DNA from: CAMLFJ01 sp035524955
GTDB lineage: Bacteria; Methylomirabilota; Methylomirabilia; Rokubacteriales; CSP1-6
DNA length: 64,000 nucleotides
Assembly: GCA_035524955.1 (NCBI GenBank)
Contig: DATLFG010000084.1
Coordinates: 1-64,000, forward strand
Direction of reading: 5' to 3'
Position 1 is the first letter of the stretch. The number at the start of each line of letters is the position of its first letter. A program made the position numbers and the translations under genes. This document shows positions 1 to 8,107 of the stretch, piece by piece. A model generated the notes under the pieces. That model saw only the letters and a program-made list of their open reading frames with translations. It was not told the DNA's origin and ran no database searches.

Positions 1-53
1 CCCTGGCTCAGGTCCACCACCTTGAGGCCGGCGAAGGGCGCGTCGTAGCTCAT
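1..53 (-). CDS. CaiB/BaiF CoA-transferase, N-terminal fragment (cut by window edge)
   Basis: Only the first 17 codons are inside the window. They read MSYDAPFAGLKVVDLSQG, the usual opening of family III CoA-transferases (a GLKVVDLSQ-type first beta strand just after the start). These enzymes move CoA between acyl-CoA esters and free carboxylates. The start is the ATG at 53-51. The gene diverges from the MaoC dehydratase, leaving about 70 bases for both promoters. The rest lies left of the window, so the substrate class cannot be judged. Confidence 0.7.
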   Translation of the reverse strand, partial: MSYDAPFAGLKVVDLSQ

Positions 54-124
54 CGCGTGCTTTCCTCCGGGACTGGGGCTGGGCGATAATGGCGCCCGCC
101 GATCATACCCGAGGGAGGAACGCT

Positions 125-583
125 ATGCTCAAGGTCGAGAAGCCCCAGGATCTGCTCCAGCACGTGGGCAAGGAGCTGGGTCCGTCCGAGTGGCTCACCG
201 TGACCCAGGAGATGATCGACAAGTTCGCCGATGCCACCGGCGATCATCAGTGGATCCACGTGGACGTGGAGCGGGCCAAGAAGGAGATGCCGGGCGGCAA
301 GACCATCGCCCACGGCTATCTCACGCTCTCGCTCCTCCCGCAGCTCGCCCCGACCCTCATGAAGATCGAGAAGCGGCGCCGCGGTCTCAACTACGGCTCG
401 AACCGCGTGCGCTTCACCGCCCCGGTGCCCGCGGGCGGGCGCGTGCGGCTGCGCCAGAAGCTGGTCAAGGTGGAGCCGGTGGAGGACAACGGTTTCCGCA
501 TCACCAGCGAGATGACCATGGAGGTGGAAGGCAACAGCCGTCCCGCCATGGTCGCGGAGACGCTCGGCATCGTCTACGGGTAG
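125..583 (+). CDS. MaoC-like (R)-specific enoyl-CoA hydratase
   Basis: 152-residue single hotdog-fold protein of the MaoC dehydratase family, which hydrates 2-enoyl-CoA to (R)-3-hydroxyacyl-CoA. The hydratase signature is at residues 34-45 (FADATGDHQWIH), with the expected catalytic Asp40 and His45. It is followed by GGKTIAHGYLTLSLLP, typical of the NodN/MaoC subgroup. The ATG at 125 is chosen over the in-frame ATG at 89 because GGGAGGAA lies just upstream and homology starts here. It diverges from a CoA-transferase, which suits CoA-ester metabolism. The physiological substrate is not shown by the sequence. Confidence 0.88.
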   Translation: MLKVEKPQDLLQHVGKELGPSEWLTVTQEMIDKFADATGDHQWIHVDVERAKKEMPGGKTIAHGYLTLSLLPQLAPTLMKIEKRRRGLNYGSNRVRFTAPVPAGGRVRLRQKLVKVEPVEDNGFRITSEMTMEVEGNSRPAMVAETLGIVYG

Positions 584-611
584 TCGGCCGCCCGCCACCC
601 CCTCACCCTGA

Positions 612-636
612 CCCTCTCCCCCTCCGGGGGCGAGGG
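612..636. terminator. Candidate bidirectional terminator hairpin
   Basis: CCCTC-T-CCCCC, a three-base loop and GGGGG-C-GAGGG form an eleven-pair stem with one mismatch. It sits between the convergent ends of the MaoC gene (583) and the thiamine-diphosphate enzyme (667). There is no U-tract, as often in GC-rich genomes. Function is inferred from position and structure. Confidence 0.4.
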
Positions 637-666
637 GATCGAAACGGCCCCCTCGGGCCGGGCTCG

Positions 667-1239
667 CTAGCGCGCGGCGGTCACCTTCGCGCGCAGCTCG
701 GCCACCTGCTGGTGGAAGGGCGTACCCGGGGGCGAATTCATCGGCGTGCTCTCGGCCAGGCCGGTGATGAGCTGCACCATGATCGGCCCGTCCTCGGTGA
801 GGAAGCCGGGCAGGCGCTTCTCGAAGTCCTCGAGCGTGGTCACGGTGTAGGCATTGCGGTAGCCGGCCGCCTTGGCCATCGCCGCGAAGTCCGTCCCCGC
901 GCCGCCCGGCGTCTCCTGCGAGCCCGAGGTGTGGTAGACGCCGTTCTTGAAGAGCAGGTGCGTGAGGTTGCGCGGGGCCGCGCCCGCGATGGTGGCGAGC
1001 GAGCCGAGCTGCATCAGCAGCGAGCCGTCGCCGTCGAAGACGATCACGCGACGGTCGGGCGCGCCCAGGGCCAGGCCCAGCCCCATGGCGGAGGCGCCGC
1101 CCATGAAGCCCACGCAGCCGACGGAGAGATCGTCGGGGGCGATCTTCCGCCAGGCGGGCGCGGTGGTCATGGTGGGCACGCAGATGGCCGTCCCGCGGGC
1201 GGCTGCGACCAGCTTCAGAACCTCTTCGGGCTTCATCAT
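667..1239 (-). CDS. Thiamine-diphosphate enzyme, pyrophosphate-binding (beta) subunit, decarboxylase-like
   Basis: 190-residue TPP_enzyme_C-type protein. The ThDP/Mg motif runs from Gly70-Asp71-Gly72 to Asn99 (GDGSLLMQLGS, then LLFKNGVYHTSG). Length and layout match small beta subunits such as ComE of sulfopyruvate decarboxylase or the C-terminal half of phosphonopyruvate decarboxylase. It is translationally coupled to the alpha subunit by a TGATG overlap at 1241-1237, so the two probably form one heteromeric 2-oxoacid decarboxylase. No coenzyme M or phosphonate gene is nearby, so the substrate is open. Family confidence is high; specificity is unknown. Confidence 0.8.
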   Translation of the reverse strand: MMKPEEVLKLVAAARGTAICVPTMTTAPAWRKIAPDDLSVGCVGFMGGASAMGLGLALGAPDRRVIVFDGDGSLLMQLGSLATIAGAAPRNLTHLLFKNGVYHTSGSQETPGGAGTDFAAMAKAAGYRNAYTVTTLEDFEKRLPGFLTEDGPIMVQLITGLAESTPMNSPPGTPFHQQVAELRAKVTAAR

Positions 1240-1778
1240 CACGCCGTCTCCAGGCCGACCAGCACCGCGGCGGGGCCTTTCCGCTCGCGGCTCTTGCGGT
1301 AGTACTCGGCGACCAGCTTCACGTCGTCCGGACCCTCCATGCGCGCGTGGGGGATGCTGAACACGTCGAGCAGCGGCTCGGCGAAGCGCACCATGGAATG
1401 TCGCGAGTCCTTCGGATCTCGGTCCTTCTCGCGGCTCAGCAGCCCGATCATGTAGAAGATCGGGATCTTGCCGTCCATCGCGATGCCGCGGATCGTGTTC
1501 ACGCTGGCGTAGAGGCCCGCGTGCTGGATCATCACGATCACCGGCTCGCCGGTCATGTAGAGCCCCGCGGCCACCGCGTTGGCGTCGTCCTCGGTCGAGC
1601 ACGTGAGGACGCGCAGGCTCCGCTCCTTGTCGAGCGCGGCCAGCACGCTCTTCTGGTGCGTGTCGGGCACGCTGATGATCCAGCCGAGCGGATCCTGGCG
1701 CCGGGCGCCCTTGCGCTCCGACTGGAAAATCTCCCTGAATGCGTCGATGATGAGAGAGGACGGCACGGACTCGGGCAT
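1239..1778 (-). CDS. Thiamine-diphosphate enzyme, N-terminal (alpha) subunit, decarboxylase-like
   Basis: 179-residue partner of the downstream beta subunit, resembling the TPP_enzyme_N (pyrimidine-binding) domain of two-subunit sulfopyruvate decarboxylases. A CSTEDDANAVAAGLYMTG segment holds the conserved acidic residue region that activates the ThDP aminopyrimidine, followed by VIVMIQHAGLYASVNTIRG. The ATG at 1778 is supported by AAGGAGGTG seven bases upstream; longer frames run into the divergent gene. A TACCAT -10-like hexamer is at 1806-1801 on this strand. It is first in a two-gene operon. Confidence 0.78.
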   Translation of the reverse strand: MPESVPSSLIIDAFREIFQSERKGARRQDPLGWIISVPDTHQKSVLAALDKERSLRVLTCSTEDDANAVAAGLYMTGEPVIVMIQHAGLYASVNTIRGIAMDGKIPIFYMIGLLSREKDRDPKDSRHSMVRFAEPLLDVFSIPHARMEGPDDVKLVAEYYRKSRERKGPAAVLVGLETA

Positions 1779-1800
1779 TGGCACCTCCTTGGCGCGGCGT

Positions 1801-2145
1801 ATGGTACACCAGGTCGGGCGGGACGTGACACCCCCGCTGCCGGACCTCCTCCGGTCCCCGGACGAGCGCCACCCGTTCTGGCTGCGTGTCGTCTTCCTGG
1901 GCGCGGCGGTCGTGTGCTTCGCGCTGGGCGTCGTCGGCTGGCTCATCCCGGTGATCACGGGCATCCCGTTCTACGCGGCCGGGCTGGTCTTCCTGGGCCT
2001 GGCCAGCGACCGGACCCGCCGCTTCATCAACCGCATGGAGCGCAAGCTCTCTGAGAAGACCCGGCGGAGGATCCGGCGGCTGATCGCCAAGGTCCCCGGG
2101 CGGTGGGTGCGCAACCTCGTCAATATTCCCGAGGGGGCCGTCTGA
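1801..2145 (+). CDS. Small membrane protein, PGPGW-like, unknown function
   Basis: 114 residues. A polar N-terminus is followed by two closely spaced hydrophobic segments (about residues 27-48 and 51-68, with GWLIPVITGIPFYAAGLVFL) and then a strongly basic tail (RRFINRMERKLSEKTRRRIRR). The arrangement recalls small PGPGW-motif inner-membrane proteins, with a basic cytoplasmic tail. The ATG at 1801 lacks a clear ribosome-binding site; a GTG at 1828 is a possible alternative. It diverges from the thiamine-diphosphate pair only 22 bases away. Function unknown. Confidence 0.6.
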   Translation: MVHQVGRDVTPPLPDLLRSPDERHPFWLRVVFLGAAVVCFALGVVGWLIPVITGIPFYAAGLVFLGLASDRTRRFINRMERKLSEKTRRRIRRLIAKVPGRWVRNLVNIPEGAV

Positions 2146-2163
2146 GCCGCTTAAGATAGGCTC

Positions 2164-3225
2164 ATGCTCGCGCGACTGGGCAGGGCGGCCGCCCTCGCCG
2201 GCCTGCTCTGCCTGCTCCTGCCCGCCGGGGGCGCAGACGCCCAGTCGCCGGACGACGGTCAGGCCCTCGACGTCCGCCGCCTATCCCCGGAGCAGCGCCA
2301 TCGCCTCCTGGCCGGCGACACGATCGGCTACCGGGTGGCCGAGAGCAGCGAGACCGAGCTGGGCGCGGGGGTCGCCATGTACCTGCCGGTCCCGCTGGCC
2401 CGTGTGGCCGAGGCGCTCGCGAGCCCGGACATCGTGCTGAAGGAGCCGAGCATCACCGCCCAGGGGCCGCTGGCCCCGGGCGCGACGGTGGCCGCGCTCG
2501 CGGGTTACAAGCTCGCGGCGGCCGAGGTCGGGGAGGCGCAGGACGCCTTCGACGCGGTGGCCGGTGGGCGCCTCAATCTCTCCGCCGCCGAGGTCGAGGC
2601 CTTTCGTTCGGCCCGCCCCGCGCGCGGCGCCGATCGGGCGACCGTGGCGGAGAGGGGCGCCGCAGAGTGGCGGGCGCTGCTGCTCCGGCGCGCGCAGGCG
2701 TTCCAGGCGCGCGGGCTCGGCGGCATGGCGCCCTACGCGCGGCGCCGGGGCGTCAGCGATCCGGCCGCGGTGCTGCGGGCGGCCGCGGGAGACGCGCGCA
2801 TCGTGGGCCATGTGATGCCGCGGCTGGCCGACTCGCTGCTGCGCTTCCCGGCGGAGCAGAGTCCCACCGCGATCAGCCAGCTCTACTGGGTGAAGCGCCA
2901 GGTGCAGGGCCGGCCCGACCCGATCCTGATCCACCATCTCGTGGACGTGACGCCCGAGCTCGCCCTCTACGTCGAGCGCCACGTCTACGTGGGCCACACC
3001 TACAACGCGAGCCAGATCCTCTCCGGCGCGGTGCCCTACGAGGACGGCGTGCTCGTCTTCTCGAGCAACCGCGTCTCCACCGACCAGGTCGCGGGCCTCG
3101 GCGGGGAGCTGAAGCGCGTGATCGGCCGGCGCCAGCTCCGCGGCGAGATCGTCAAGCGCTTCGATCGCATCCGCGCGGCGCTGGTGAAGCCGGCGGCGCC
3201 GCCCGAGCCCGTGCAGAGCCCCTAG
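2164..3225 (+). CDS. Secreted protein of unknown function
   Basis: 353 residues with a clear Sec signal peptide (basic N-terminus, hydrophobic core AALAGLLCLLLPAGG, likely cleavage after ADA around residue 26). The mature part is soluble and mixed alpha/beta with no cysteine-rich or catalytic motif that I recognise. Segments such as FPAEQSPTAISQLYWVK and YVERHVYVGHTYNASQILSG look conserved-domain-like. The start ATG has no ribosome-binding site, but TAAGAT lies five bases before it, suggesting a leaderless transcript. Probably periplasmic; role unknown. Confidence 0.65.
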   Translation: MLARLGRAAALAGLLCLLLPAGGADAQSPDDGQALDVRRLSPEQRHRLLAGDTIGYRVAESSETELGAGVAMYLPVPLARVAEALASPDIVLKEPSITAQGPLAPGATVAALAGYKLAAAEVGEAQDAFDAVAGGRLNLSAAEVEAFRSARPARGADRATVAERGAAEWRALLLRRAQAFQARGLGGMAPYARRRGVSDPAAVLRAAAGDARIVGHVMPRLADSLLRFPAEQSPTAISQLYWVKRQVQGRPDPILIHHLVDVTPELALYVERHVYVGHTYNASQILSGAVPYEDGVLVFSSNRVSTDQVAGLGGELKRVIGRRQLRGEIVKRFDRIRAALVKPAAPPEPVQSP

Positions 3226-3289
3226 CCGGAGACGCCGGTCCCGGTCGGCCCGGGCCGCTTCGAGCGCGGGCTCCGGGGCGCAGCCCCCT

Positions 3290-3424
3290 GCCGCGAAAGG
3301 CCTGGGCCAGATGGTGGAGCGGGTTCACCACGTTGAGCGCGACCAGCACGGGATGCTCGAGCGGGAAGTAGGTGGACGAGAGCAGGCCCATCGGCAGCAC
3401 GAGCAGGAACACGGGCAGGCTCAT
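3290..3424 (-). pseudogene. ABC-2 type transporter permease fragment
   Basis: A 45-codon stretch reading PVFLLVLPMGLLSSTYFPLE, then NVVNPLHHLAQAFRG, matches the C-terminal membrane segment and the 'FPLE ... NPL-H' loop of ABC-2 (NodJ-like) export permeases. No start, upstream domain or downstream end of such a protein is present on either side; the frame runs out into low-complexity sequence. It sits in the 295-base gap between the secreted protein and the cupin gene. It is most simply a remnant of a deleted exporter gene. Confidence 0.55.
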
Positions 3425-3520
3425 GTCGGCCACCGCCGCCGGGACGGGCAGCGGGCTTGACAAGCCTCGCGCGGGGAGTCAGTGTCTCGAAGGTCCGAGA
3501 ATGCCAGGAGGAGTCGGCCG

Positions 3521-3985
3521 ATGAAGCCCAAGCGCCCACGGAAGCCAGCCCGCTCCAAGCGCCCCGCTTCGAGGCACCCCCGCCACGCGGCGGCCCGCGC
3601 CGCGCGCGATCCGCTGCTGGCCCGCATGGCGGGCGCCGACCATCGCGAGGTGGGCGGCGTGTCCATCGACACCACCCGCGCCGCCAACGGCCGCGTGAAG
3701 CGGGTGTGCTACCCGCCCGGCTTCCGCTGGTCCACCCACATGAAGCCGCTGGTGAACACGCCGCTGTGCATGCACGCCCACGTCGGGTTCTTGGCCCGCG
3801 GCCGCGTGCGCGGCTCCTACGCCGACGGCTGCGCCTTCGATCTCGCCGCGCCGCGCGCGGTGGTGATCGAGCCCGGCCACGACGCGTGGGTGGTCGGCAA
3901 GCAGGCGGCCGTGCTCATCGAGTTCGACACCGAGAGCAGCACCGCGGCCCGCTTCGGGCTGCCGGATAGCCACCGCCACGCGTGA
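3521..3985 (+). CDS. Cupin-fold protein with basic N-terminal tail
   Basis: 154 residues. The first 30 are extremely Lys/Arg-rich (KPKRPRKPARSKRPASRH), followed by a small cupin-like beta-barrel (CYPPGFRWSTHMKP, MHAHVGFLARGRVRGSY, then VVIEPGHDAWVVG), where His residues could bind metal. The ATG at 3521 is chosen because AGGAGG precedes it by about ten bases. The basic tail could bind nucleic acid or acidic surfaces, but that is speculation. It precedes the FMN oxidase by 25 bases and may be co-transcribed. Confidence 0.65.
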   Translation: MKPKRPRKPARSKRPASRHPRHAAARAARDPLLARMAGADHREVGGVSIDTTRAANGRVKRVCYPPGFRWSTHMKPLVNTPLCMHAHVGFLARGRVRGSYADGCAFDLAAPRAVVIEPGHDAWVVGKQAAVLIEFDTESSTAARFGLPDSHRHA

Positions 3986-4010
3986 CCCGATCCGGACCGA
4001 GAGAGATCCC

Positions 4011-5102
4011 ATGACCTCCGAGCTCGAAGACAAGTTCCAGACGCTGCACGAGATCGTGCGCGCCGCCCGCATGAACCTGGCCCCCGGCCCCTGGGACTAC
4101 CTGGTGGGCGGCACCGAGACCGAGACCACGCTGCGCCGCAACCGGCTCGGGATCGACAGCCTCGCCTTCCGGCCGCGCGTGCTGCGCGACGTCTCGCGCA
4201 TCGACACCGGATCCACCTTCTTCGGTCGGAAGGTCCGCATCCCGGTGATGCTGGCGCCCATCGGCTCGATCGAGTCCTTCACGCCGGGCGGCGGGGCCAC
4301 CGCCGCGAAGGCCTCGGCCGCCTTCGGGGTGCCGCAGATGCTGAGCTCGGCGTGCAACCCCGGTCTCGAGGCCACCGCGGCCGCCGCTGACAACTTCCGC
4401 ATCTTCCAGCTCTACGTGCGCGGCGACGACGCCTTCGTGGACGATCACGTGAAGCGCGCGAAGGACAACGGCTACGCGGTCTTCTGCATGACGGTGGACA
4501 CCGCGGTGTACAGCCGGCGCGAGCGTGACCTGGCCCGGCGCTTCGTCAAGCCGTGGCGCCTGCGCGCCACCGGCCAGGACTTCCAGGCCGCGCTCTCGTG
4601 GGACCAGGTCAAGCGCTTCAAGGACCGCCACGACATGCCGCTGATCCTGAAAGGCATCGCGACCGGCGAGGACGCGGCGATCGCCTGCGACCTGGGCGTG
4701 GACGGCGTCTACGTCTCCAACCACGGCGGCCGCCAGCTCGATCACGGCCGCGGGTCCATCGAGGTCCTGCCCGAGGTGGTCAAGGCGGTCGCGGGGCGTA
4801 GCGCGGTCATGGTGGACGGCGGCTTCATGCGCGGCACCGACGTGGTCAAGGCCATCGCGCTCGGCGCGCAGGTGGTGGGGCTCGGGCGCCTCTCCTGCCT
4901 CGGCCTGGCCGCCGCGGGCGACGCCGGGCTCGTGCGCACCCTCGAGCTGCTGGAGGACGAGATCCGCATCGCGATGGGCCTGCTCGGGGTGCACAGCCTG
5001 GCCCAGCTCGACGGGTCGTATCTCCATCCGGCCGCGCCGGTCACCCTGCCCCACGTCACGAGCGCCTTCCCGCTCCTCGACCTGGACGACCGCCGCTACT
5101 AG
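4011..5102 (+). CDS. FMN-dependent 2-hydroxyacid oxidase/dehydrogenase
   Basis: 363 residues spanning the whole FMN_dh TIM barrel. Diagnostic sites are visible: LAPIGSIESF (phosphate and flavin region, near 82-91), Tyr135 in QLYV, Lys214 in LILKGI, and the catalytic His238 with Arg241 in SNHGGRQLDH, then VMVDGGFMRGTDVVKA binding the FMN phosphate. The family oxidises L-2-hydroxyacids such as lactate, glycolate or mandelate to 2-oxoacids. Lactate-monooxygenase-like or (S)-mandelate-dehydrogenase-like activity cannot be separated by eye. Only five bases separate it from the next gene, so an operon is likely. Confidence 0.9.
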   Translation: MTSELEDKFQTLHEIVRAARMNLAPGPWDYLVGGTETETTLRRNRLGIDSLAFRPRVLRDVSRIDTGSTFFGRKVRIPVMLAPIGSIESFTPGGGATAAKASAAFGVPQMLSSACNPGLEATAAAADNFRIFQLYVRGDDAFVDDHVKRAKDNGYAVFCMTVDTAVYSRRERDLARRFVKPWRLRATGQDFQAALSWDQVKRFKDRHDMPLILKGIATGEDAAIACDLGVDGVYVSNHGGRQLDHGRGSIEVLPEVVKAVAGRSAVMVDGGFMRGTDVVKAIALGAQVVGLGRLSCLGLAAAGDAGLVRTLELLEDEIRIAMGLLGVHSLAQLDGSYLHPAAPVTLPHVTSAFPLLDLDDRRY

Positions 5103-5107
5103 CCTCC

Positions 5108-6697
5108 GTGCTCGACATCAAGATCACGGCCGGGCAGATCATCGACGGCACCGGCGCGCCCGCGCGCCGCGCCGACGTGGGCGTCACCGGCGACCGTATC
5201 GCCCTCGTGGGCGATCTCGCGACCGAGCCCGCGGGCCGCACGATCGACGCCGCCGGCCGCACCGTCACGCCCGGCTTCATCGACATGCACTCGCACTCCG
5301 ACTGGCGCCTCTGGGACAACCGGCGCGCGGAATCGAAGATCCGCCAGGGCGTGACCACCGAGGTGGTCGGCAACTGTGGCTTCTCCCCGGCCCCGGTCTC
5401 CGACGCCTTCCGTCACGAGATGAAAGGCTTCGCCCTCTACCTCCCCGCGGGTATGGACTTCGCCTGGAAATCGGTCCGCGAGTTCCTCGCGCGGTACGAG
5501 GACGAGGGCATCGCGCTGAACGTGGCCCAGCTCGTCGGGCACGGGACGCTGCGCCTGGCCGCCATGGGCTTCGCGCGCCGGCCGCCCACCGTGACCGAGC
5601 AGGCCACGATGGAGCGCATGATGGACGAGGCGATGGCCGACGGCGCCTGCGGCCTCGCCACCGGGCTCATCTACGCGCCCGGCTCCTACGCGGCCACCGA
5701 GGAGATCATCAGCATCGCGCGGCGAGCGGGCGGCCGCCGCGGCTTCTACGCGAGCCACATCCGCGGCGAGGGCGCGACCCTGCTCGACGCGGTCGCCGAG
5801 GCCATCCGGGTGGGGCGCGAGGGCGGGCTGCCCACCCAGGTGAGCCACGTCAAGGCGGCCGGGCGGCCGAACTGGGGCCGCGTGGCCGACGCGCTCGCGC
5901 TGATCGACACCGCCCGGGCCCAGGGCCAGGATGTCATGGCCGACGTCTATCCCTACACCGCCTCCAGCACCACGCTGCGCACGCTGCTGCCCGACTGGGT
6001 GCTCGAGGGCGGCATCGACGCCATGCTGAGGCGTCTCGCCGACCGGGCCACGCGCGAGCGCATCCGGGAGGACCTGACCGGCGGCGGCGAGACCCTGCTG
6101 CGCGGGCTCGACTGGGCCGACATCATGGTGTCCTACTCGCCGTCGCGGCCCGAGGCGCAGGGCCGGCGCATCGCGGAGATCGCGGCCGCGCGGGGAGAAG
6201 ACCCGCTCGACGCGGCCATCGACCTGATCGTGGCCGAGCAGGGCAAGGGCTACATGATCCTCTTCCAGCTCGACGAGGCCGATCTGCGCCGCGCGCTCGG
6301 GCACCCGCACGTGATGATCGGCTCGGACGGGTCGTCCCTGGCCGCGGACGGGCCGCTCGCCACCGGGAAGCCGCACCCGCGCAGCTACGGGACGTTCCCG
6401 CGCGTGCTCGGCCGCTACGCGCGCGACGAGCGCGTGCTCTCGCTCCCGGACGCCGTGTGGAAGATGACCGGGCTGCCCGCGCGGCGGCTCGGCCTCGCCG
6501 ATCGCGGCGTCCTGACGCCGGGGGCGAAGGCCGACGTGGTCGTGTTCGACGCCGCGACGGTGGCCGACCGCGCGACCTACGAGGACCCGCACCGCTACGC
6601 GACCGGCATCGGCCACGTGCTGGTGAACGGGCGCGTGGTCATCGCGGATGGGGAGCACACCGGCGCGCTGCCCGGCCGGGTGCTGCGGCCGGCGTAG
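5108..6697 (+). CDS. N-acyl-D-amino-acid deacylase-like amidohydrolase
   Basis: 529-residue amidohydrolase-superfamily enzyme close to D-aminoacylases. The metal motif is DMHSHSDW (His61, His63), followed by the family-typical GVTTEVVGNCGFSPAP, then YASHIRGEG, SHVKAAG and IGSDGSSLAADG with the catalytic Asp. The small outer beta-sandwich is formed by the N-terminus and the C-terminal ADVVVFD segment. It hydrolyses N-acylated D-amino acids or related amides. The start is GTG at 5108, five bases after the oxidase stop. Pairing with a 2-hydroxyacid oxidase suggests use of an unusual amino- or hydroxyacid. Confidence 0.85.
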   Translation: MLDIKITAGQIIDGTGAPARRADVGVTGDRIALVGDLATEPAGRTIDAAGRTVTPGFIDMHSHSDWRLWDNRRAESKIRQGVTTEVVGNCGFSPAPVSDAFRHEMKGFALYLPAGMDFAWKSVREFLARYEDEGIALNVAQLVGHGTLRLAAMGFARRPPTVTEQATMERMMDEAMADGACGLATGLIYAPGSYAATEEIISIARRAGGRRGFYASHIRGEGATLLDAVAEAIRVGREGGLPTQVSHVKAAGRPNWGRVADALALIDTARAQGQDVMADVYPYTASSTTLRTLLPDWVLEGGIDAMLRRLADRATRERIREDLTGGGETLLRGLDWADIMVSYSPSRPEAQGRRIAEIAAARGEDPLDAAIDLIVAEQGKGYMILFQLDEADLRRALGHPHVMIGSDGSSLAADGPLATGKPHPRSYGTFPRVLGRYARDERVLSLPDAVWKMTGLPARRLGLADRGVLTPGAKADVVVFDAATVADRATYEDPHRYATGIGHVLVNGRVVIADGEHTGALPGRVLRPA

Positions 6698-6789
6698 CCC
6701 GCCCCCTCACCCCGAGGGCCGTGGCATCGGGCGTGCCGTGAAGCGGCGCTCCGGGTTACACTGGCGGCCACGATCCGGGAGGAGCCATC

Positions 6790-7299
6790 ATGAGCCAGAC
6801 AGCCAGCCAGGTCGACCAGGTCCGCGGACGCGCGGTGGTCATGCAGCCGGAGGACGGTCCGTCCTACTGGCAGCCCGTCCCCGCCAACGGCCATGCCGAC
6901 CCCAAGCTCTACCCCGCCCGCACCGGCTTCGCCGGGCATTCGATGGGCTTCCAGACCATCGCCCCGGGCGGCCGCGTGCGCGAGCACTCGCACGGCGATC
7001 AGGTCGAGCTGCAGATCTGCTTCCGCGGCAAGGGCCGCGTGGTGGTGGACGGCCAGAGCCATCCGCTGGTGCCGGGCACCGCGTGCTTCCTCGGCTACGA
7101 CGTCCGGCACGAGCTCATCAACGAGAGCGCCCAGGAGGACCTGGTGATGCTGTGGGTCATCACGCCGCCCGGCCTCGAGCACTTCTTCGAGGCCATCGGC
7201 CGGCCCCGCTCGCCGGGCCAGCCCACGCCCGCGCCGTTCGAGCGGCCGACCGACGTCATCGCGATCGAGCGCCGCCTGGGGATGAACGACACCAAGTAG
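6790..7299 (+). CDS. Single-domain cupin protein
   Basis: 169 residues with a conserved cupin_2 barrel in the centre. Motif 1 is REHSHGDQVELQICFRGKG, with His74, His76 and a Glu as metal ligands, and motif 2 is PGTACFLGYDVRHELIN. The C-terminal 40 residues are Pro-rich and may be disordered. A GGGAGGAGCC ribosome-binding site precedes the ATG, and TACACT lies 27 bases upstream as a possible -10. It could be a dioxygenase, an isomerase or a binding protein. It is followed eight bases later by an alpha/beta hydrolase. Confidence 0.8.
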   Translation: MSQTASQVDQVRGRAVVMQPEDGPSYWQPVPANGHADPKLYPARTGFAGHSMGFQTIAPGGRVREHSHGDQVELQICFRGKGRVVVDGQSHPLVPGTACFLGYDVRHELINESAQEDLVMLWVITPPGLEHFFEAIGRPRSPGQPTPAPFERPTDVIAIERRLGMNDTK

Positions 7300-7306
7300 C
7301 CGCTCC

Positions 7307-8107
7307 ATGCCGCACGTCTCCATCGGCGACGCCAGTATCTACTACGAGGAGGAGGGCCGGGGCCCCGCCCTGATGCTCGTCCCCGGCCTGGGCGGCCAGG
7401 GCGCCTTCTGGGGTCCCCAGGTGCGCGACTTCGCCCGGGACTTCCGCGTGATCGTGCACGACCATCGCGGCGCGGGCCGCAGCACCCACTCGCGCATCCA
7501 GTACTCGGTGGACCAGATGGCCGCCGACACCATCCAGCTCATGGATCGCCTGGGGGTGGAGACCGCCCACTACGTCGGGCACTCGACCGGCGGCGCCATC
7601 GGCCAGAGCATCGCCCAGGATCATCCAGAGCGCCTTGCCAGCCTGGTGCTGAGCGCCACGTGGCCCGGGCAGGACGCCTACTTCCGCCGCTGCTTCGAGA
7701 CCCGCAAGGAGCTGCTGCTCCACCGCGGCTTCGAGAGCTACTGGCGCGCGTCGGTCGTCATGCTGCGGCCGCCCCGGTGGATCAGCGAGAACGACGCGCT
7801 GCTGGAGGAGGAGATGAAGCGCCTCGCCGCGGCGCCGCCCCCGACGGAAGTGCTCGCCAGCCGCATCGACGCCATCGTGCGCTTCGACCGGCGCGCGCGC
7901 CTGGGTGAGATCAGCTGCCCCACCCTGGTGGTCGTGGCGGGCGACGACGCGCTGACGCCGCCGTTCTACTCCGAGGAGCTGGCGGCCCGGATCCCCGGCG
8001 CCAAGCTGGCGGTGCTGCGCACCGGCGGCCACTTCGCGCCGACCCTGGTCCCCGACGAGTACAACGTGGTGGTCGGCGACTTCCTCCGCGCCCAGCTCCC
8101 CTCGTGA
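7307..8107 (+). CDS. Alpha/beta-fold hydrolase
   Basis: 266 residues with the full alpha/beta hydrolase layout: oxyanion loop LVPGLGGQGAFW, HDHRGAGRS after strand 4, nucleophile elbow GHSTG (Ser93), acid in VVAGDDALTP (about Asp215) and catalytic His in GGHFAP (about 243). It resembles RutD and 3-oxoadipate enol-lactonase-type carboxylic ester hydrolases. The ATG at 7307 lies seven bases after the cupin stop, and its stop overlaps the GTG of the next gene, so these three genes are probably one transcript. Confidence 0.87.
   Translation: MPHVSIGDASIYYEEEGRGPALMLVPGLGGQGAFWGPQVRDFARDFRVIVHDHRGAGRSTHSRIQYSVDQMAADTIQLMDRLGVETAHYVGHSTGGAIGQSIAQDHPERLASLVLSATWPGQDAYFRRCFETRKELLLHRGFESYWRASVVMLRPPRWISENDALLEEEMKRLAAAPPPTEVLASRIDAIVRFDRRARLGEISCPTLVVVAGDDALTPPFYSEELAARIPGAKLAVLRTGGHFAPTLVPDEYNVVVGDFLRAQLPS

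Noticed and set aside
601..640. CCCTCACCCTGACCCTCTCC-type intergenic sequence as a dispersed repeat
   Set aside because: No second good copy was found in the window; only the hairpin part is kept, as a terminator.
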